A DNA stretch of 64,000 nucleotides from Agrypnia vestita (lineage: Eukaryota > Arthropoda > Insecta > Trichoptera > Phryganeidae): NCBI GenBank assembly GCA_016648135.1, contig JADDOH010000133.1:124001-188000 (forward strand), in the 5' to 3' direction. Position 1 is the first letter of the stretch. Each line of letters opens with the position of its first letter. The notes beneath the pieces were generated by a model that worked only from the letters and a program-made list of their open reading frames with translations, was not told the DNA's origin and ran no database searches. Of this stretch, positions 39,101 to 53,200 are shown piece after piece. The position numbers and the translations under genes are program-made.

Positions 39101-42100
39101 ATATTTCAAGCTATAAATTATTATTGCGGTTGTTGTAATATTAACAAAAAAATACGTACCATTTGCGAGTGCCAGGATTGCATTTGCAGTGTTGGATTTG
39201 TCGTGTAATAAACTTTATAGCCCTGCGAAAAAAAGGTGGAATGAAATATGGGCACAAAATGCTGTAACATTATTTAGTTTACCGCGGAATATGGCTTTAC
39301 AACACGTAAATCATTCCAATGTGGAACGTGTAATGCGTCACGAGCGGCGTTGCAGAAGAGAGAGAGAGAAAAGCGAGATGTTTGACGAAATTTTGTTCTC
39401 TTTGCGCCAATGTTTGTCAACGCGGCAACAACGGTTTAGAAATTGCGCAATGAATTGATCAAAATGATCGTACTATAGTAGCCTTACTGAAAAAATAAAA
39501 TATCGATTAGAGAACCCAATATGGGCTCTTAAGATGCGTTGAATTCTTATTAGCCTTTAACCAGCCAGAACTTAATTATTGTTAACCCTTAACCAGGCTG
39601 AGCACAAGGGTTGGAAAGATAAGCATGCTACCATGGTTTTTCATTAAAGTAATAATAAAAGAAGAAGAAGAAGTCCAAAAGTTTTTTTGCGAATACATTG
39701 ATAATCGCAATTTTAGTTGGTTAAATTTAATTACTAAAAAAACATGTATTTGACCATTGCCCGGTAATAAAGCAGATTTTTTTAAAATTTTTTAGCTTTG
39801 GGTCGTTTTAAAAATTAACAAAGATTACTGCTGATCCGGCTGATATTGGAAATTTGAAAAAGGTGTTGTACAAAGCGAAAATTTCACACTTTGCAGACTA
39901 AACTTGATGGTAGTTTACTGGAGGTACTCATTCGATACTTCCTTCAGGAGTTCTCAGCAGGCATATACGAGAATATTAAATATATTTTTCTTGCTTTTTG
40001 AAATTGTACGATTTCTTTACGCATTTAAGAGACATATTGAACAAGAAATTGCTGATCTTTCGTGGTTACCATAGAGAAAGCATCAGCTCGTTTTTGGCCA
40101 CGAAAAACGTAAAACATATGGCCGCTTATTGGCCTGGTAAAAGGTAAAATTAACATAATATCAAATAACTTTAATGCACTGAATAAAGGTACTGTGTCGA
40201 CAACTCAGAATAAGAGCAAACACGGCAGCGTGTTCGGGAATGGCCCCGCGCGCGGAGCAAATTCATAACGCTGCCCGCTCCCACTCTGCGAACCACGCTT
40301 TTGTTATTCTATCTAGTATTTGAGTATTGTTATCCGATATTGTGCTAATATTATGAAAATATATAAAATGTCATTTAGTGGAATAAACGGAGTAAACAGT
40401 CAGTAGGAACGACCTTATTACTCTTCCACGAGTGCCACGTCACCTCTCTTAAATGTTTTGTATACTGAGTGGGTTGTACATTTTATAAGAGTTAATGTGA
40501 ATTACCCAAAGCCACATTGCTAATTTCTATACCACCAGCATAACCCATCACAATATAGAAAATTAGCATCACAATAATTTCAATTATCGTGATGTCATTT
40601 TATTATTTGGTATTCTTGTACAACATAATTGATTCTCAAACCGTCAGCTGCCTTTTGATGTAAAATCAATTATAATCAGTGTCCATATGTCAACGAGTTC
40701 GAAAGATATATTATATTAAGTCAAACCGCCTTTATTAATCGCCACTACTGCCTCAGTAATTCCTTACTTATTGAAAAATGTTTTTTTTTTCTGGTTTTGG
40801 ATACTTGAAGTCATATTTTACCTTTCTAATAACCTTGTTTGCCGTATTTACATCAAAATATTAAAATATAAGCACTTTTAATTTGCAGTACATCCATCTG
40901 GGGCAAGAAACACGTAACTTATTTGCAGTTTTAAGGTTTAAACTATATAAAAATACCTCAAATAAAAATTAAATAACCTTTTTTATCTGTATTAATTCAA
41001 TATCTATTGACTGAGTGAAGAAATAAATTAATATTCATTTGAACGACAGAAATTGCTTAATGGAGATACTGCTTTTTAGCTCAGTGGGGCAGATAACCCG
41101 GACTAGGTTTATTTGGTAACGAATACAGTGAATTCATAAATGATACGTGTGTTTGAGGATACTTACCATGACTTGTCCGTTGGGAGTCTCGGGTTCATCC
41201 CACTGAATGACCATAGTGCTGGAACTAAGCGGCCTGACTTGAACGTTTCTTGGCGCGGTTCCGGGTTCTAGGGAACAAATGTTACCATCACTTGTCATAA
41301 AATAAAATATCTATCAAATGTTTACCAAATTTACTAAATGTGTGTATCTACACTAAAAACGTGAAAAGTGAGGTATCATCCGACATATTAAGCGTAATTA
41401 TACAACTAAATAAAATCGATAAAATAAAACTGTATACAGAAACTTAAACATCAACTACAGACATTTCGAACACTAAAATATTCAATGTTTAATTATGATA
41501 ACACTAAATAAGTATATAAAATAAATATGAAACACAAATTGAATTACTTAAAATAACCAGTTTATTTATATACAGGGTCAAATAAAAATAAAAACAAATA
41601 AAATGTAATATGTTTTTTTTTGTGATGATAAACTGCCATTATAATCAAGTTCTATATTATTGAACTCAATGACTGTAATTAGAATATTCTGCTGATTCTC
41701 GAATTTATTTTCCAAAACCAATTTCTAATAGAAGTAAATAATAAAAAAAATGGTTACATTTTGTTACTACCAATGGGACTCACCTATAATTTAAAACCAC
41801 GTGCAGTATAAAATATGGCGTCGCGTCCTAACCATGCAAATATCGCCGGTTATGTGGAGCGTGTTTATATTATCGTATACATTACGCAATACACGACACA
41901 CACCACTGATACAGCAATATACAGGGTGTCTCATAGCTAGTAGGGATTGCTGCCTTGATAATGCGTTGAAAATTTTCAAGTAAGTGATGTAATATCGATA
42001 GTTATGAAGATACGCAATATCAAAGTTGGCATTTTTTTCAATATTTCTGGCTTATTTGATGCAAAAAGTTGAACTGTCATTACAGTAACTTATATCGATT

Positions 42101-45100
42101 ATGAAAAATTCATTCGCTTAAATACAACTCGTATAAAATGATAAAAAAACTTGAAAAAAAGAGTCCTAGTACCTATCAGCGGAGGTGTAAATACGTAACA
42201 TTAGTTTTATACAGATGTTATCGTGCAGTTTTACTAGTGCGTAAAATAAATAGATTTATCGGGGCACAAAAATCAAAAAAAAAAAAAAAAAGATTGTCCT
42301 TGAGTCATAAAGAAGTAGTTGTCGATGATTGGGCGAATATAACGAATGCAGAATTTCCTACCACTACATTTTTTTGCTTGAATTTGCAAAAAAGTGCCCT
42401 GGAGTTGCCGGTATGTCAAACCAAAAATAGTCGGAAGAGAAAAGGATCAAAAAAGCATAATTATGCATAAAGATTATCTACATACAAATCACCTACATTA
42501 TTATGTTTAAAATACATTATATTATAAAAATCGATAGAATATAATAATAATACAAATATATACAGGGTGTAACGGAGCTAGTTCACAATACTTTGCCCAT
42601 AGATTCCTGCTATACTTATGAGTCGAAAATGTTTAAGCAACCACGACGTCAAAAGTTATGGAGATATGCGACATCTAAGTTTGCATTTTTTTCAATATTT
42701 CTGACTTATATTTTACAATACGTTGAAATATCATTACAGTAACGAAAATTAATTACGAAAAATTCATTTGTCTCTATAAAAAATAAATATAATGATAAAA
42801 ATCCCGCAGAAATTGCAATTCGAATTGGAAGATTTTTCAACATTTTATTTGATATGTATTAATGTGAATGAATTTTTAATATTCCATATAAGTCACTGTA
42901 ATGATAGGACAACGTTTTAAACAAAAAAGCAAAAATATTGAAAAAAAATGCAGCCTTTGATGTTGCATATCTCCATAACTATTGATATTCATATAGTAAG
43001 GTCACGGTTGCTTGAACATGTTTGACTCATGATTAAATAAGGAATCTACCTGTAAAGTAATGTCGACTAGCTCTATTACACCCTGTATAATCATACAAAT
43101 AACTACTCAAAATAAGGTATATACTTGTTAATACTACTTATTTTTAAATTGGTCAGTTACTCACTGGCGCCTCCATACGGGAGATCAGCTATACGAAGAA
43201 AATGGAAGAAAACAAGTATTAGTATATTAGTAGAGAAATAATGCAATTAATATATTGAATTATTCTAATAATATTGATCAAGTGTTAGGCACCTGTGAAA
43301 TGAATCACTTTATGTACAATATCAAAGATCTAATGAAATAATTAACACCAAAAAAATAATCAAATAATAATGTGCATTTCAATAAATATTAAAAAATAAC
43401 TACAAACACCGATGTATGTAAATATTTAACCTGGTTTTTACCTAAACAGAAATAAAAACCGATTTTAGTATTTTTTTATAATAAGCAAATTGTGATGCCA
43501 ATTTATTGCCCAAAAAAAAGTTATGATTTTGTAGTTTTGAGTTTTTTGAACCGAAAAATAAATCATTTGTTATGATAATAAATTAAATTGTATTTTTTTT
43601 ATTATAAAGGGAAGTAATTATCTAATAAAATGATGTGATCGGCAATTCCTATTCATGTCCAATAAAATTTAAACAAAAGGTTCAGATTTTAAGCGGCGAA
43701 TAAAAATGTTAAATATATGAACCGAATTAAATGAGGCAAAAATGGTGTGCCAGGACAGAAGAGTGGGGCGTTCTATCCTCTGTGGCTACCTCTTCGTGGA
43801 AACGAAGAGATGGTTAGGTAGTCAGTCAAATATGCGGAGAAAATTTCAAATACAGATAATAATTTTAATAAAATGCAAAAGCATTTATTTTCGGGCCAAA
43901 TGCCTTATGCCTAAACTTTTATGCAAATGATTTTTAAAATAATGTTCATTTGTTCCTAAAAAGATCTAAGTTAAAAACTGATAGTAAGTAAACAGCGCTT
44001 TTTTTTTTAATTGTATACTACGTGGTGGATATATTGTTTGTTGATGGGGCAGTCACAACAAAAAGAAAATGTAACATAATATTGTTATACTTGCATGTAA
44101 AAATATATTGTATCATGATTAAAAAGAAATAAAAATTCGGCTTGATTATTAAGATATTTTCACGAAAGTTTGAAAAAGGGCTCCAAGAAAAACGCAAAAG
44201 AATAATGAAATTTGTTTAAAAATTCACCTACCTCGCTAGTTTCAAATTGCTACAACTTAAGACTTTTTTTGGAATTTTGAGTGAGTGACACAAATTATTT
44301 TTAAAACTTCAAGCTATAAGATAAAGCACGAAAAATTACATGTTTTTTAGAATGTTAAGGTGGTATGAGAGTAAAAAAATGGGAGACGATGAAATTATTT
44401 TCATCCAAGTCAAACAAAAACATACAAAGGTGTTTGGAAACTTGCATTTAAAAGACGATTATTTACATCAAGAACATGTGCAAAACGAAAAATAAACCAA
44501 AAAAAAAATACGTTCCAAGACGGCCAAACCCACAAAAATGAACAACTTACATCAAGCGGAGGAGAGACGTGGCGACAGCCCGTGACAAAACAATCAATCA
44601 TGATCACGATTGAGTTGCATGGAAAAGAACGATATCTTATCTCAAAAACATTCCACTTCATGGTCGGAAGTACAGCCAGAGCTGGGAGGCTTCCACAACT
44701 ACAAGAGCCAAAACCTCTACCGTCTGCTACCGGATCAGAACACAAATTAAAACAAAAAAAATACAACAATCTTGTATTTTTTTAATAGCGCGACAACGTT
44801 CCCAGCTCTGCTGTATAGATAAACAAGCATAGACCAGATAGTTAAGCGATGCGTAATTTTAGCCAAAGAAACATCACCCGAAATAAACGTATCCTTAATG
44901 TATCAGTATGTACAGTCTGCGCAGTAGGTATGCGCAGAAAATATAAAAATATTTTTCCAAGCCCAGAGAGATTAGTTTATCAAAGTACCATGCTTTTCAT
45001 AGTTACATTATAATAGTCAAATTCAATACACATTGTAATAGTCAAACGAAAGCACTTGGAAGAATATTCGAAGCAACAGATAAATATATATCATCATTAT

Positions 45101-48100
45101 GAATGTTTTCTTTCTGCCAACATGCACTTCATACACTGAAATCATTTTCAAGAACTGCATTCCACATTTTTTTTAAATATCAAATTAGTTGTATAGCGAA
45201 ACGATAATCTGATGCATCTTACGAAGAGAAATAAAATACAGACTTTGAAGAAAAACAAAGCATATTTATAAGCACCAAGTTTATAATAATAATAGTTAAG
45301 AAATCATATATTTTACAACCCTGCTGAATAATACTGAAAATAAACACAGTGATTAGGTGAAAACATTATGATGAGAATATTTACAAGATCGGTTAAATGC
45401 TTAAAGAAAACAATTTCAACAATAATTTATTTTAGTATTAAAAAAGTATTCTTTCTAACATAAAATTTTATACGGATGCCAATATGAAAGTTGAGTAACA
45501 TATACATAATAGGGTAATTTCACATTTTACAGATATCTATGAATATATATGAAAAAGATTTAGAAAAATAAATTATATTTCGGAACTCAGGATGGATGGT
45601 GTGGGATAATATTTTCATTCATAATTTTTATAATAAAAATCTTTAAAAATTCGCTTCCATCAAAACGCGATGTGATTGGTCGTGACGTCGTTTGGCAAGA
45701 ATTAAAGACAAACATACGTGATCTATGGTGTTTGTCACTGTAATTTGTTTCGTTTCTATGGTAACCGTTCGTTTTAGGCGTTATGTCATAAAATTTAAAC
45801 TGCCAAAGGAAATACAGGTTAAAATAAAAGAACATTCTAAATAATATTTACATTAAAATGATCTTCACAACAAAACAGAGTGGAATAAGAAGAAAGTACT
45901 TCATTTTTCTTCTCGTCTCATCGCATGACACCACTCCTGTCTTAAGGGAGCACTCTTAGGCACAGTTATAAATAGTTTATCGGGAGTTTTCAGGGAAGAA
46001 TTTCTACATTTGTGTACCTTACAGTATTTACAAAACTTTTCACCAGACATTACGGATGAAATACAAAAAAGCCGGCTTGATTTGTAAAAAAACGGATGTC
46101 TAAATACGCGAATGTGCTATCACGTGGTAAAAGTCAGATTGACATGAAAACTGCCAAATTACGACATTTGCAAAAATAAGCGGGAGTTAAAAATCGTGAT
46201 TCTCAAAATCGTTTTTTAATGTTAGTATACATATTTAAAAAACCTTTTTTATAAATTCGAAATCAAAGTTAAGATTTTTCTATTTAAAAAAAAAGTGAAA
46301 TTACCCTACTGAATTAGATACACAAATTTTCATTCTATCCGACTTGCGGAAAAAGAACAATGCGTACCCGTACAACATCAGCACATGAAAGGTACACGTA
46401 TTCTGCTTACGGCGAAACTTCGCAGAATTCCTTCAACGCGCAAATGTGTTCTAACTTGGCGACACCCTACTACGCCTTAACTGTCAACTATTCGGTCTAA
46501 TACGGGGAGCGGTTCGATAGTGCTGAGCATTGTTCAGGGCGGAAAAAAGTCGAATGGAGAAATGTCGATTATTCAATTTCATCGCATCGCATTAAAATTT
46601 AGACAATGATTTAGAATTAAACTATTTCGTGACTTCAAAAGTTGCGCAAACATAATGAAAATACAAGACGTATTTATTGAAGCGGCCATTCAATGCCAAA
46701 TCCCGTTCCGAATTGAAAACAATAAAGAAGGCTCGGCCCTAGGCCCTACAATTACAAAGTCAAATGAATAAGAGCAAGACAAATAAATAGCTTGCTAGGC
46801 AACATCTGCTAGTATTCCATTTTAATTAAATAAATATAATATACCTAGCATTTCATAATACAGAATCGCCGTATAAATTTTAATAAAGTTTACTGAGATT
46901 TGAAAATCAAAGTTATTATACATAAAGTAAAGGAAAATTATTAAGATAGATCGACGAGAAGATCAATTGACAATTTCGTAATTGGAAGATAATAAAACGG
47001 AAAATTGTAATAAATATTACATTTAAATACAAATTAATTGAAATAACTCGTTTACTAAGATTTTATTATTAATATTTGGTACAAAAATGTAATTAATATA
47101 CATACAAAATGATATTTTAAATCGAGTAAAACATATATTTTTGACGAAACGCCCGCATTTGTCTGAATGGAAATAATATTTTGTACCACGGTACGGACAA
47201 ATTTTATTAATCTGCACAAAGTGATTAAACTCCATTAATGTGAAAACAAATTTCACGAGGGAACTTGCGCCTGGTGTAGATTCTCCCGATAGGAATCCCG
47301 ACGTTCCATGCAACAACTTTATGAAACTTTGTTTTCTTCCAGGTTGATCGATAACAGCCTTTATTCCTAGTTCCTTATCATTTCGAACTAAACATGTAGG
47401 TACTTCGAACAGAACTCCCAGAACACGAGGAAAATTATCACAAATTTCACCAAAGTATATATATATACATATCAATGTTTAAGAATGGCGAAATTAATTT
47501 TTTTTTAATAAATAACACAAGTGCCAAAAGAGCGTCGAGAAAAATTTCGAAACAGCTGCTGAGTCACGTTGAAAATATAGGAAAAATATCAAAATTAAAT
47601 AATTCCTGAACAATTTACGACGGCGAAAAAACAGTTTGTTATTTGAAAGATTGCGAATATATCCAACGACGCCGGATTGTTATAAAAAAAGTTTTCGATT
47701 CCGGTAATACCAATACTTACGAATTCTGACATTTGAAATATTCTAGAAAGCGGTGTTTATTCCACAAAATGCGATATTTAAAAAAAACAAATTTGTATAA
47801 TTTATTTATAATATACTCACCGGTATAACAGCAAAATTTGAGAATATTTTTTGTTCATAAACAATAAAAGTACATACGGTGGAAAAAATATTGATTACAA
47901 TATTTTTTTAATGACTTGAGTTAACGATTGTAATTTTTTTCTTACATGCATGTAACTTAAGTACTTTTTTATAAACTCGTATACCGTATATATTATATAT
48001 TCACTATTGCAAGAATATTAAATTTCTTGTGAATCATAAACCAATTACATAGGGTGGAAAAAAAATTGATTACAATATTTTTTTTATGATTCGAGTTATT

Positions 48101-50216
48101 GATTGGATTTTTTCCTCGCCTGCATGAAACAATACATACTTTTACGTACAAAAAAGGCAGCGCGAGAATTTTAATTACGTTCAAACAAGCTCCATGTGAC
48201 CGCGCGAGAAAATGAACAATGCGAATTCTGTGTGACTCGACTTGATTAATAAATAATTACCTGTCCTTCAATGCACAAGTACAAGGTGAAAGCACGCAGA
48301 ACCGCGGGTCCGGTGGAAAGGCTTGCGAAAAGAGGGTGTAATAACACGAAGGGCGGGTTAGACGGGGAGGCTTACCGGTTTCGCCGGTGGTGACGATGGC
48401 GGGCGCGCTGGGGGGCCCGCGCCCGATGTTGTTCACGGCGATGACGTACAGCTCGTACTCCGTGTAGGGCGAGAGGTTCCTCACCGCGTAGTACATCGTG
48501 ATGATCCCGGAGATCTCGCTGTAGGCCTGTAGGTTGATGGTGGGTTTTCATACAAGTTAAATGACACACCACTAAAACAACGCGAAAATTAAAGCTAATC
48601 TAAATTCTCCAATTTATCAGCGCTGGTAGACAAAAATGTAAGTTGTTTAATATGTTTCAGGCGTGTGCGGTCAGTACGTTAAAGCTTAAGCTGTAAACAG
48701 GTAGTAAGTGCATCCAAAATAAGGTTTTTGAAATGAATAAGAAATTAAAAAAAAATTAACAATACTAAAGGTATTATAATTTTGTACTGAATGTACTGAA
48801 TTCAAGATTTTACAGGAAACATAGCCTATACAGATATACAAAACATAATTTTGGAAGGGATAGATACATAAAATCTAGAAATCAGTAAATTTTAAAATAG
48901 TAATTCTCGGTGACTGCATTCAAAACTTTTTTTTAAAAATTTGTATATTGCTGCCTTTGCTTTTATACCACACATTTATTCTCCGCCGAGAGATGCGAGC
49001 TTTCTTCATCGATATATTCACTAACGCTATTAAATGTTCTTTCATCTAAATAATGCTGCATAGATCAAATCGAGAGATAATCAGGGGAAAGTAATTAAAA
49101 ATTTATCATTATAGTGTATTAATTTAATTTCGCGTAATTTTTGTTCGTAGGCATTCCCTTTTGTTACCATTTTGGCAGGTTATGGTGCGTGAGTGTATGT
49201 GTTCTGAGAAGAAGAAAATGTCCACCCGTCCAGAGACATATCCTACATGTCGGCACGTGACGTGTATTGTATGAGTGCGCGTGTAATGTGTAAGATATTT
49301 AAGCCATTTTCAGCAATCCGAATTTTTTTTATGAAACTCATAAAAAATGTAACAGTATTTTGGAAAAAAAAAGAAGTAAATATCCATCGGCCACAATATT
49401 ACGAAATATTAAAAGCTAAATAATATTCTGTGGTAATAATTGCGATGGGAATATTATGAGATACATATTTTACTTCGCAGATATTCTAATAAAGCACGAC
49501 ATATTAAAAAGTACTGACTGATATATATCAATATCCTTTACAGATATATTCGCAATATACTCGCTTATGCCGAGGACCGAAGCGTATCATGTGATATACT
49601 TCGTAAATCTTGGAATAAATGCACTCTCCTAGACGTATAGGGGTAATTTTACATCTAGTGTAACTTATTAATTTATAAAAAAAACTTTTAAATTTATTTT
49701 CTAGCGTTTCCAATTACTAAATCATAAAAATGTATTCTTTATATGTGATTCCCCTAATTGTCATACAATGTTTTTAAGTTGTATTTTCATAACGGGTCTA
49801 CATTTTAGCATCAGGAATGATCCGTTAACAATGTGTTTGTTAAAAAAATAATATGGTTGAAGATAAAAAAGAAGATGATATTTGATATCTCTGTTTAATA
49901 AAATACACATTTTCTATCTACAATAAAATTGTTACGTAATGAATAAAATTAAAATTTTGAATACTAACGTTTATCTTGCGCTCAGAGCTAAGGTAAAGAA
50001 GGTACTTTAGGTAGGCAAATGTTACGATCAAAATTTCAAATATTATGTTAATACTTATTTTAAGTATACAATTTAATGATACTTGTTCAAATAAAATACA
50101 TAGCTTAACAAGTGTCAATAGTGAAAGTCTGGATTGTTAACCAAAGAACGGGACCGAATATATTACGTAGTTATATATTACTAAGAAGGACCGTAAATGT
50201 AATTATTTGACTTTAT

Positions 50217-50254
<38 letters not shown>

Positions 50255-53200
50255 GTCCTTACATATGAAATTGATGTTTTGCCGTACTGGCAAATTTGAT
50301 CTCAAATATCTTCTCTTTGGTTAGGAATTCCAAATCCAAATTTATACAGCTATTTACTCATGTATTTGTGTTTTGAAAATTATAATTCATTTGTTTTTTC
50401 CTCAATTGTTTTTTTCTTTGCGTCACTCAGTTTACAAAATGAAAAACTTGAAATATCGCGTTATTTACGAGTACGAGTTCCACCGTGGCACCAGTGCTGC
50501 AGAAACGGCTCGAAGGATTAATGATGTGTATGGCGACGGTGCCGCAAAAGAAAACACAGTGCGTTTTTGGTTCCAACGTTTTCGTTCTGGAAATTTCGAC
50601 CTGCAGAACAAGCCCCGTGGACGGCCGGAGACCAAAGTTGATAATGAAGAATTGAAGGCTATTGTGGAAGCGGATCCATCGCAAACCACATCCGAGTTAG
50701 CTGCAGGCTGCGGTGTTAGTGATAAAACTGTTTTAATCCACTTGAAGCAAATTGGTAAGGTGAAAAAGCTTGAAAGGGGGTACCTCACGAATTGAGTGAA
50801 GCAAATCAACAAACGCGCGTTGACTGCTGCGTTGCATTACTCAACCGGCACAATATGAGGGATTTTAAATCTTAAATCTGGCCAGACGATTACGGCAGAT
50901 GTCTATTGTCAGCAACTGCAAACCATGATGGAAAAGCTAGCTGCTAAACAACCGAGGCTGGTTAATCGCTCTAGGCCACTGCTGCTTCATGATAACGCTA
51001 GACCACACACTGCACAACAGACGGCTACCAAATTAGAGGAGCTTCAATTGGAATGTCTAAGACATCCACCGTACTCTCCGGACCTTGCCCCAACAGATTA
51101 CCATTTTTTTCGAAATTTGGATAACTTCTTGCAAAGGAAAAAATTCAACTCCGATGGGGCAGTCCAAACCGCCTTCAAAGATTTTATTGATTCCCGTCCG
51201 AATGGTTTTTTTAGTAAAGGGATCGATGAACAACCTATGAGATGGCAAAAGTGCATAGATAGCAATGGTACAAACTTTGATTAAATAAAAATATTATAAT
51301 AAAAAAAAATCGGCTTTATGTTCCTCCCATACTAAACGCCAATTTCATATGTAAGGACCTAATATATATATAATATATTCCCATTTTTTTTACCCATAGC
51401 GATGTTCAAACTAAAGAAAAGTTTTTTCCTCACTTCGTTATAGTCAATGAAAAATGTAAATTAATGAAAAAAATGTAGTTTAATCGTACAAATTTGCAGG
51501 TATGAAGTAAAAAAATGTTAAATAAAATATCTGTGACATTTTTTTGTCCTCCACGCAGATTCTTCTAGTGAGACAGGCATAGTCCAACCAAAATGTATAT
51601 ACGACCTTTGTACAAGAATAAAAATATATAAAAAAATATAATTTTAATATACGATTTAATTTACATGTCAAACAGAACCTTGCACAGTGAAAAATGTTTC
51701 AACCTTTCCTTGAAATTATACAATTAAATTTAAGATAAGAGAAAATACCTAAATTTAGAAAGCTATTATAGCAGTAACAGTCGAAAGTATTTATATAATC
51801 AAATTCGATAAAGAGTCTACGAAAAAAGTTCGGGACGTTTGTTAATTATACTTTATAAAGTCGAAAGTATTTATATAATCAAATTCGATAAAGAGTCTAC
51901 GAAAAAAATTCTGGATGTTTGTTAATTACACTTTAAATTATTTTTATTAATATCAATTATTTATGGTGTCTCCTTTGAATAATGGTTTAAACACATAAAA
52001 TTTTGTTGAGACATGAGAGAAAGACTAGGACATTACGTCTAAGAAAACATTTAAATAATATTAGAAAACTTGCATTGACTTACTTGATTGGCATATTTGG
52101 GTTTAAACTGTATGACGTAATACTGGGGGTCTTCCGGTCCGTTGAAGGACCACGTGAGCCTCACTGAGGTGGCTGTGATTTCTGATGCCCTCACATTAGT
52201 AGGAGGACCGGGAAGGGCTAAAAACACAGGAATATGAATTAAAATACTAATAATAAGTTATTTTATAGTTGCGTGTAAAAGTCTGGAAACATCTCGGAAA
52301 ACACACATCTTGTCTAAAATGTGATTAAAAATCGCAAAACATCGCGTATTCTATTTTTTTTTCTCAAGATAATTAATTACACTGATAGAATGAAGTTTAC
52401 AAAAAATGTTTCCAACAAAGAAAATCGGTTTCCGTTAGTGAAAACCTTGGTAATACAAATAATTAAGTTGAATCATAATTAAACAAAATATTTTGTGAAA
52501 TTTGTAGTGCTTTTTAGGATATGAAATGATTTTCGAGTATCAAAATTATGAATGTTTTGTTGAAGAATTAAAAAAAATCATTTTATTATTTTTTTAAAAA
52601 TAATGTATAATTTTTTTTCAAAACATTTTTTAAAAACACGTTATAGGTGAATTAATTCATTTTTAATCACATGTGTAGGTACATCCGGCGAAGAGAGCAA
52701 AAGTGGACTAACCTCGAGTACCATTGTTTCGATAGAATTATTTTAAAATCAATTACTGTTAAATCAATCAAAGTAAAAACTGGTCATTTCACTGTCATTA
52801 TAGGACATATTTAAATAATTCAAATGCATTTATAGGTTAGTCCGAGGTTGCTTTGACCGTCTCATATACGTAATTTAAAATATAAGACTTAATAATGATT
52901 TACCGTGTCCCGAAACTTTTGACCACGAGAGTAAAATGATAAATTATATTAAGTTAAAAATAAACTGAAAAAGTACTCACATTGCACTTTGACAATCGAC
53001 GTCTGCTCTATGACCCCCAACACACTGGCCGCGACGCAAGTGTAATTGGCAGAATCCCGAATATCGGTCAATTCCAAAACATTCTTCCCTATCGGCAGTT
53101 TGTCTTCGGGAGTCAGATCCTGCGCGAGACCTAAATAAAAATAGGGTGTGAAGAAAAGAATTAAAGGTAAAATAAAATTTCACATTGAATATAATTGAAT

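Larger units (their letters stand above)
41268..48375 (-). other. Lar FN1-FN2 intron, 7.1 kb
   Basis: Holds the 24-nt candidate microexon (43165-43188), a half-copy (41919) and a complete foldback (42561-43087) of the ACAGGGTGT family, and a family-1 fragment (44150-44366). 45840-48250 is AT-rich without recognised features. ORFs at 44410-44769 and 47023-47475 on the minus strand have no family likeness. Confidence 0.8.
48527..52083 (-). other. Lar intron inside FN1
   Basis: 3.6 kb. Holds mariner copy 1 (50251-51362), a TA microsatellite beside it and an 80-bp tandem duplication (51781-51937). Nothing else recognised. Confidence 0.85.

Noticed and set aside
41075..41105. TTTTAGCTCAGTGGGGCAGA as a tRNA A box
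   Set aside because: No B box or cloverleaf follows within a normal distance.
42138..42470. Plus-strand 110-codon ORF as a gene
   Set aside because: Begins at the edge of an ACAGGGTGT-family half-repeat and runs through a long A tract; no recognisable domain.
47690..47740. Strong GTAAGTATT donor in the FN1-FN2 intron as another microexon
   Set aside because: The available upstream AGs would give 5 or 22 nt, both breaking the frame.
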